A DNA stretch of 20,970 nt from DATNBT01 sp964579765. Lineage in GTDB: Bacteria; Acidobacteriota; Vicinamibacteria; Vicinamibacterales; CAVVIG01. A model generated the notes under the pieces. That model did no database searches and was not told the origin of the DNA. It saw nothing but the letters and a program-made list of their open reading frames with translations. The DNA is taken from assembly GCA_964579765.1 (NCBI GenBank), contig CAZOIK010000068.1:1-20970 (forward strand), written 5' to 3'. A program made the translations under genes and the position numbers. Numbering within the stretch: position 1 is the stretch's first letter; each line of letters starts with the position of its first letter. Shown here one piece after another: positions 15,843 through 20,970 of the stretch.

Positions 15843-16600
15843 TCAATCGAGCCGCGGGGCGATGGTCTCGAGCGCCCGCGCGAGATGACGCGGGTCGTCC
15901 ACCTCCGCCCAGATCAGATCCTCGACGACGAGGACCTGAAGCGGATGATGACGTGCAGCCGCGGCGAGTCCTGCTTCGTACTCGATGTGCTGCGTGTGGG
16001 CCAACAGCGTCGCGGCCTGCTCGAGAATACGCGCGTGCCGCGCAGCTCGTCGCGGCGCTTGCTGAGATCGACGACCCGTCCGTCGTTCGCGCCGACGTAG
16101 ACCTCGTCGCCCGAGTTGGTCGGGCCCGATGCCAGGAGCACATCCTCGTGCGGCGACTCGACGAGCAGCCGCGGCGCGCGGCGCTCGTAGAGCAGATCGG
16201 ACTCCACCAATAGGTACGGCTCGTCTACCGGACCGACGGACGTCAGCCACACAAGGCTTCCGCTCACCTCGCGCGCGGCGGCGCCCAGGCGGCGTTTCAG
16301 AATCGCGGCGATCTCGCGGATCGACAGGAACGGTCCGGCGGTCGCGAGAAAGCGCTCGCCGCGGGCCGCGGGGTGCGTCATCGCTCGAACGCGCAGGTCC
16401 GCGACGTCGCGCACGTCCACGACGCCGAAGGTGAAGCGGGGAAGTCCGGGCACGGCGCCGTCCACGAGTCGCTGCACGACGAGGATCGACGTCGAGTAGT
16501 CGGGCCCGAGCACGGGACCGAAGACGCCCACCGGGTTGACGACGACGAGCTCGAGATCGCCGCCTTCGCGGTCACCAGTACGGTGCTGATGCCGCCAAGG
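15843..16600 (-). pseudogene. Chimeric remnant: epimerase C-terminus joined to nucleotidyltransferase C-terminus, with frameshift
   Basis: From about 16590 to 16265 the minus strand encodes the C-terminal part of an extended-SDR epimerase/aldehyde reductase (DLELVVVNPVGVFGPVLG, TFGVVDVRDVADLRVRAM, GERFLATAGPFLSIREIAAI). The N-terminal Rossmann fold is absent because the NHL-repeat gene lies directly upstream. At about 16264 the same frame switches to the middle of an NTP-transferase-like protein (SGSLVWL, EPYLLVESDLLYE, GDEVYVGANDGRVVDLSKR). Near 16035-16042 this breaks off, and the rest (ARILEQAATLLAHTQHIEYE, VVEDLIWAEVDDPRHLARAL) continues in another frame to TGA at 15843. Neither protein can be complete. 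The second half is normally an enzyme activating a head group with CTP, upstream of a CDP-alcohol phosphatidyltransferase as here. The picture fits a deletion fusion followed by decay. Confidence 0.7.
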
Positions 16601-16615
16601 GCGCGCGACGGCGTT

Positions 16616-17674
16616 CTAGCGAAGCGTCAGCTTCTGCACGCGCATGTTCGCGAGCTCGCCGACGACGAGCGCGTGTTCGCTGCGGCAGTCGATGGCGTTC
16701 ACCGACCCGAATTCCTTCAAACGTTTCCCCACCGTGCCGAAGCGCCCCAGGATCGTTCCGTCGAGCTTCAGCTTGTAAATCTCGCCGCCGTTGTCGAAGT
16801 CGTCGGGCGGATTCGAGTTCGACACGAACAGCACCTGGTTCGGCGGCGGCGTCATGCACAGAGCCATGGGCGAGCCGATGTTGGCGAACTGTGTCTTGAA
16901 CCTGCCGTTGTTGTCGAACACCTGGACGCGCTTGTTGCCGCCGTCGGCCGCATAGACGTTGCCCTGCGCGTCCACGGCGATCCCGGTCACGTTCGCGAAC
17001 ATGCCGGGTTCGCTGCCGCGCGAGCCCCACGACGTGACGAACACGCCCTTGCTGTCGAATTTCGCGACGCGCGCGTTGCCCATGCCGTCGGCCACGAAGA
17101 TGTTGCCCGCCCCGTCCCACGCGACGTCGGTCGGACGGTTGAAGACGTCGCTCTGTGCGCCCGCGCCGGGCAGACCGCCGCGGCCGCCGCGTCCACCGCC
17201 GCCGCGGCCGGCGTTGGCGGGCACGTTCACCGACTCCGGCTTCCTGCCAAGCAGCATCAGCAGGTGCCCGTTCGGATCGAGCTTCATCACGTAGCCCGAC
17301 ATCTGATCGACGACCCAGATGTTGTCCTGTGCGTCGATGCGGACCTGCTGCGCGACGAGCTCGCCGTAGCTGTCCTTGAGCAGCTCGCGCACGAACTTGC
17401 CGCTCCGATCGAACTGGAACAGGCGCGACCCGCCGTGCAGGAACGCGCGCGACGTGCCGATTGTGACCGTCGGATGGCCCGTCCGCGTATAGACAAACAG
17501 ATCGCCCTTCGAGTTGACGCCCACGCCGGCGACCTCGCCCAGATAGACGTCGTCGGGGAGAGACAGCGGACTGGCCGCCGACTCGAACGCGATGTCCGGC
17601 GCGCCGCTCTGCGCGGCGAGCGTCAGCCCGGCGGCGAGCACCGCGCCGAGCGCGACGATGACAGTGCGCTTCAT
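16616..17674 (-). CDS. Secreted NHL-repeat beta-propeller protein, copy 1
   Basis: This is a 352-residue protein. AAAGGAG lies 9 nt upstream of the ATG, which overlaps the previous gene's TGA (ATGA). The signal peptide is MKRTVIVALGAVLAAGLTLA. Six NHL-type blades follow, marked by GVGVNSKGDLFVYTR, QVRIDAQDNIWVVDQ, PTDVAWDGAGNIFVADG, GIAVDAQGNVYAADGG and the closing VNAIDCRSEHALVVGE. An arginine/glycine-rich loop (GRGGGGRGGRGG, about residues 160-172) interrupts the propeller. It is collinear with the neighbouring 17671 product. Such propellers bind proteins or small ligands, and some relatives are peptidyl-hydroxyglycine lyases; catalytic residues cannot be assigned by eye. It is probably periplasmic or extracellular. 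Confidence 0.88.
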   Translation of the reverse strand: MKRTVIVALGAVLAAGLTLAAQSGAPDIAFESAASPLSLPDDVYLGEVAGVGVNSKGDLFVYTRTGHPTVTIGTSRAFLHGGSRLFQFDRSGKFVRELLKDSYGELVAQQVRIDAQDNIWVVDQMSGYVMKLDPNGHLLMLLGRKPESVNVPANAGRGGGGRGGRGGLPGAGAQSDVFNRPTDVAWDGAGNIFVADGMGNARVAKFDSKGVFVTSWGSRGSEPGMFANVTGIAVDAQGNVYAADGGNKRVQVFDNNGRFKTQFANIGSPMALCMTPPPNQVLFVSNSNPPDDFDNGGEIYKLKLDGTILGRFGTVGKRLKEFGSVNAIDCRSEHALVVGELANMRVQKLTLR

Positions 17675-18714
17675 CGGGTGGCTCCTTTCGCGGCCGGCTG
17701 CAGCACGAGCTTCTGCACGCGCCACGACTCGATCTCGCCGACGATGATCTCGTTCGGGTTGCGGCAGTCCATCATGTGGACCACCTGGAAGCCGCCGAAC
17801 TCCTTGCTCGCGTGGCCGAACTTGCCCAGGATCGTGCCGTCGAGCTCCAGCTTGTAGATCTCGCCGGTCGCCGCCCACGTCCCCGGGCCGTTGCCGTTCG
17901 GATTGGAGTTCGACGCGAACACGTACTGGTGCGGTCCCGACGACACGCACACCGTCCAGCCCGTGCCGAGATTGGTGAACTGGCGGAGCGGCTTGAGGTC
18001 GTTGTCGAGCTCCTGATAGCGGTTGTTCGTCCGGTCGGCAACCCAGACGTGCCCGTGCCCATCGACTTGCAGTCCGTGCGGCAGGTTGAATTCGCCGGGC
18101 CCGCCGCCGGCCTTCTCGCTGCCGGCCTGCGCGAGGAACTTGCCGCCGGGGCTGTACTTGACCACGCGGTTGTTGCAGTAGCCGTCGGAGACGAAGATGT
18201 TGCCCTGTGGATCCCAGCCGACGTCGGTCGGACGGCAGAAGGTGTACTTCTGCGCCGGCGGATTCGGCCCGAACACCGTCGCGACGACGCCCTCGATCGC
18301 CGGCGGGCGATGGCCGAGCACCATCAGAAACTTGCCGTCCGGGCTGAACTTCGTGACGGTGTTCGTGCCCTCGTCCACGGTCCAGATGTTGTCCTGGGGA
18401 TCGACCCGCACGGAGTGCGCGAACTCGAATCCGTAATAGCCCTTGCCGATCTCCTTGACGAAGTTGCCGCTCTTGTCGAACTCCCACAGCCGCGTCGTCG
18501 CGCTCCGGAAATAGACGAAGACGTGTCCCTTCGAATTGGTCGCGACGCCGATGGCTTCGCCGAGGGTCTCGCCGGGCGGAGGCTTCAGGAAATTCTGGAC
18601 CGAGGTGTAGGCGATCGAAGGAACGTTCTGCGCGGTCGCCTTCTGCTGCGCGCGCGCGGGCGCAGCGCCGAGCGCAAGTGCCGCCGCGACGGCGCACGGG
18701 AGGATGCGGTTCAT
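17671..18714 (-). CDS. Secreted NHL-repeat beta-propeller protein, copy 2
   Basis: This is a 347-residue protein. GGAGG lies 8 nt upstream of the ATG at 18714. The signal peptide ends ARA|QQ at 22/23. Blades are visible as GVATNSKGHVFVYFR, SVRVDPQDNIWTVDEG, PTDVGWDPQGNIFVSDGYCN, GLQVDGHGHVWVADRTNNR, and a final block DGTILGKFGHASKEFGG with MMDCRNPNEIIVGEIESWRV. It is clearly paralogous to copy 1, sharing the GEIYKL-LDGTILG block and the C-terminal RVQKL. It starts 35 nt after the metallopeptidase gene and overlaps copy 1 by 4 nt, so the three genes probably form one operon. The ligand or partner is unknown. Confidence 0.9.
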   Translation of the reverse strand: MNRILPCAVAAALALGAAPARAQQKATAQNVPSIAYTSVQNFLKPPPGETLGEAIGVATNSKGHVFVYFRSATTRLWEFDKSGNFVKEIGKGYYGFEFAHSVRVDPQDNIWTVDEGTNTVTKFSPDGKFLMVLGHRPPAIEGVVATVFGPNPPAQKYTFCRPTDVGWDPQGNIFVSDGYCNNRVVKYSPGGKFLAQAGSEKAGGGPGEFNLPHGLQVDGHGHVWVADRTNNRYQELDNDLKPLRQFTNLGTGWTVCVSSGPHQYVFASNSNPNGNGPGTWAATGEIYKLELDGTILGKFGHASKEFGGFQVVHMMDCRNPNEIIVGEIESWRVQKLVLQPAAKGATR

Positions 18715-18749
18715 AGTCAGCCCTCCAGGCTGTCGGGCGGATTATGCTC

Positions 18750-20970
18750 TTACTGTCTCGTGAGCACCAGCGTCGTGTCGTCCACGACCGTATAGCGCCA
18801 GCTCGCTGACGTGATGAGGAACCGGAAGATCTCGGACGGCCGGGCCTGGCTGAATTGCACCCTCGGCACAACGCGTGATGCCTCACGCTCGGGAATTCCC
18901 TCGACACGAACGCTGATGCCGCAGGCGCCGCCGAGCAACGTGAGCGCGTCAGGAATGGTCACGTTCGTGAGGTCCACGTTCGTGGGAGCGGCGTCCCGCA
19001 GGCATTTGGGAAGCTCCGGCGAGACCGCCGCGGCGCGCTCCGGAAATTGCGCGCGGAGATAGGCGTCGAAGGCCCCATCCACGTCGTCGGCGCTCACACC
19101 GAGCGCCGTGGTGTAGAGCGTCTGGCGATCGACGTTGCCGTTTCGCAGCGCCAGCAGCAGGCGTCGCACTCCGTCGGCTCCCCATCGCGACGCGATGAAA
19201 TCGAAGGCCGCATGCCCCAGGCTGTAGGGGAGTCGCGGGTTGTCCTGCGCGAGGTGCGTGTCGAGCGTGCTCAGCGCCGGCACTGCGTTGGTGCGCACGA
19301 GGTCTCGAAGGATCGCGCGATCTGACGTCGCCCAGACGCCACCTTCATATTCCGAAAGGCCCTCGATCATCCACGTCGGCGTGATGGCGTACGTCTGCCG
19401 CGGCACGATGTCAGACGCGAACAGGTGTGCCACTTCGTGGGTCACCGTCGCCTGGAACACGTCGTCCGGCTGATCCACAGGCAACAACGTGCGCGTCGCG
19501 CCACCGGGCAGCGGCGCGCTGTTCGCCGCACGAGCGGCAGCGGCCGTCGCAAACAGCACCAGCGTCGGCCGATCGCCCAGGTCGTGGCGCAGATCCGTGC
19601 TGACGTGTTGATAGGCACGCTCCGCCGCCCGTTGCACGCGATCGAACTGCACGACGAGATCGGCGGGCGCGTAGATGTCGAAGTGTTCGGTCGCGACCAT
19701 GTGCCAGTCAGGCGCCGGCGTCGTCAGCCGGCCCGGCACCGGTGTGCCGACCGGCGCCTGAGCCCTGAGCCCCGTCGTGTACGCGCGCTGCAGCTCGACG
19801 TTCGTCCAGACGATCGTCGCCGCGGCTCGTAGTGGCTGGATGTAGGACGCGGGCACGATACCCCGTCCGAGGTTCTCGAGCGTCAGGCGGTTGACGAGCG
19901 CGGGCTTCGCGAGGTCGAACGTCTGCAGCGGGAACTCGTCCAGATGCGTGTCGAAGTATCGCCGCGCCTCGTCGTCGGAGACGAGCAGCCCGTTGCGCAC
20001 GTCGGCGCGTTCGAGATGGAAGACGACGCGGGAGCGTAGCAGGTGCTGCTCGAGATCGGCTCGTGTGAGATGGGATTTCGCCAGCTGTGCGTCCAGCGCG
20101 GCATCCGACGCGATGTGGTTGTGATCTTTCACGGCGGCGAGCGCGACGCGCAGTTCGCCCGGTTCCGTGCGGAAGCCGAGGGCGTGGCCGTGCTGGACGA
20201 GCAGGCGCTCGTCGATCAATTCGACCAGCACGCGCGCGAGCGGAGTGGTCGCGGGCTCTCCGTGGAGCGGCCGGAAATGATCCACGTCCGCTTGCGTCAC
20301 GGGTTCGCCGTTCACCGTCGCAATGACCGCAGCGCCTTTCGTGTGACCGCGCGCTTCGAGCGTCCGCAGTGAAGCGCGATAGCTCCCGCTTGCGATCAAC
20401 ACGAACAGGAGCACCGTGGCAGCGGTCACAACGGCAGGGGCGAGCGATCGTCCGTCGTCGGGCGGCGGATTCAGGATCCGGCGAATGCGGTTGAGCAGGA
20501 CGCCGCCGCTGGCGGCGACGGCCAGCCGCGGAAGGTCGGCCCCACGCGTTTCTTCCAGGCGGAGCAGCGCCGTCGCGTAGTCCGCGGCGTTGCCGCACGT
20601 GCCGACGACGACGGCGTCGCAGCAATGTTCGCGTTCGACGCGCATGCGATGAGAAACCCACCACACGCCCGGGTGATAGAACAGCACCGTCTCGGTGACG
20701 CGCTGGAGAACGTTGACCAGATAGTCGTGGCGGCGGACGTGCACGAGTTCGTGCGCGACGATGGCCTCGGCTTGGCTGGGCGTCAGGCCGGCCAGACCGG
20801 TGAGCGGGAGCAGAAGCACCGGCCGCCACCAGCCGATCACGCTCGGGACCTCGACGCCTGACGATTCAGCGACATGCACGTGCCGGCGCAGCCGCAGACG
20901 GACGGCCAGTCGATCGCCGACGGCCTGCCACACGGATGTGGGCGTCGCCAGAGCCATCCGTTGGAGCCGG
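18750..20970 (-). CDS. M56 metallopeptidase / SurA-N-like / gluzincin / STN-domain fusion (5' end outside window)
   Basis: The frame is open to the window edge; 739 residues are visible. Numbering from the first in-window methionine (nt 20957), residues 1-165 are the catalytic part of a BlaR1-type M56 peptidase, with zinc motif HELVH at 69-73, the family's VEREHCCDAVV at 107-117, and a membrane helix at about 174-191. Residues 209-340 resemble the SurA/parvulin N-terminal chaperone segment (ATVNGEPVTQADVDHF) without a recognisable prolyl-isomerase domain. Residues 415-640 form a second, peptidase-MA-like gluzincin domain with HEVAH at 507-511 and WMIEGLSEY at 529-537, where E532 is the likely third ligand. 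The last 85 residues resemble a secretin/TonB short N-terminal domain (VDLTNVTIPDALTLLGGACG, ending YTVVDDTTLVLTRQ). No BlaI-type repressor is seen. Membrane sensor or envelope proteolysis is the likely role. Confidence 0.85.
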   Translation of the reverse strand, partial: RLQRMALATPTSVWQAVGDRLAVRLRLRRHVHVAESSGVEVPSVIGWWRPVLLLPLTGLAGLTPSQAEAIVAHELVHVRRHDYLVNVLQRVTETVLFYHPGVWWVSHRMRVEREHCCDAVVVGTCGNAADYATALLRLEETRGADLPRLAVAASGGVLLNRIRRILNPPPDDGRSLAPAVVTAATVLLFVLIASGSYRASLRTLEARGHTKGAAVIATVNGEPVTQADVDHFRPLHGEPATTPLARVLVELIDERLLVQHGHALGFRTEPGELRVALAAVKDHNHIASDAALDAQLAKSHLTRADLEQHLLRSRVVFHLERADVRNGLLVSDDEARRYFDTHLDEFPLQTFDLAKPALVNRLTLENLGRGIVPASYIQPLRAAATIVWTNVELQRAYTTGLRAQAPVGTPVPGRLTTPAPDWHMVATEHFDIYAPADLVVQFDRVQRAAERAYQHVSTDLRHDLGDRPTLVLFATAAAARAANSAPLPGGATRTLLPVDQPDDVFQATVTHEVAHLFASDIVPRQTYAITPTWMIEGLSEYEGGVWATSDRAILRDLVRTNAVPALSTLDTHLAQDNPRLPYSLGHAAFDFIASRWGADGVRRLLLALRNGNVDRQTLYTTALGVSADDVDGAFDAYLRAQFPERAAAVSPELPKCLRDAAPTNVDLTNVTIPDALTLLGGACGISVRVEGIPEREASRVVPRVQFSQARPSEIFRFLITSASWRYTVVDDTTLVLTRQ

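Noticed and set aside
15843..16250. The 135-residue minus-strand frame as an independent intact gene
   Set aside because: Its first half is a wrong-frame reading of the nucleotidyltransferase remnant; only the last 62 residues match the family.

Overview
The window is a GC-rich, densely coded bacterial segment. Several family signatures together suggest an Acidobacteriota genome, probably class Vicinamibacteria: a TonB receptor with a carboxypeptidase-regulatory-like N-terminus, a haem-binding DUF1587/1592/1588/1585 protein next to a Tat-exported DUF1552 protein, secreted 'ADGKPDLSGIW' proteins, secreted NHL propellers, and an M56/STN sensor-like protein. This placement is an inference from gene content; there is no rRNA or marker gene in the window.

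Layout. (1) 1-8653, plus strand: a tight export-oriented operon consisting of the 3' part of a TonB-dependent receptor, a SnoaL/NTF2-like secreted protein, a cytochrome-like DUF1592 protein, a DUF1552 protein and a secreted ankyrin-repeat protein. Gaps are 10-20 nt or the genes overlap. (2) 8653-9672: an open zinc-ribbon-like frame coupled to the ankyrin stop codon, running in frame into a secreted 'GKPDLSGIW' protein. (3) 9676-12049, minus strand: an orphan NtrC-type sigma-54 activator and an SDR oxidoreductase. Upstream of the activator are a sigma-54 promoter match and a perfect 20-bp palindrome. (4) 12050-13980, plus strand: a small, lower-GC accessory cassette with a RelA/SpoT-fold nucleotidyltransferase followed by two small paralogous genes and closed by a hairpin. 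It has the look of an undescribed toxin/antitoxin or alarmone module. (5) 14071-14910: a second 'GKPDLSGIW' paralogue. (6) 14889-16610, minus strand: a decaying segment with a CDP-alcohol phosphatidyltransferase displaced from its 5' end by a frameshift, preceded by a chimeric pseudogene joining an epimerase C-terminus to a nucleotidyltransferase C-terminus. (7) 16616-20970, minus strand: an operon with a large M56 metallopeptidase / SurA-N-like / gluzincin / STN fusion (5' end outside the window) followed by two overlapping NHL-repeat secreted proteins.

How the genes work together. Block 1 looks like an uptake-plus-periplasmic-oxidation unit of unknown substrate. Block 7 looks like an envelope sensing and proteolysis unit with secreted propellers. 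The most novel part is block 4: a probable nucleotide-pyrophosphokinase-fold protein whose downstream partners form a small protein family I do not recognise. No tRNA, rRNA, CRISPR array, transposase or integrase was seen.
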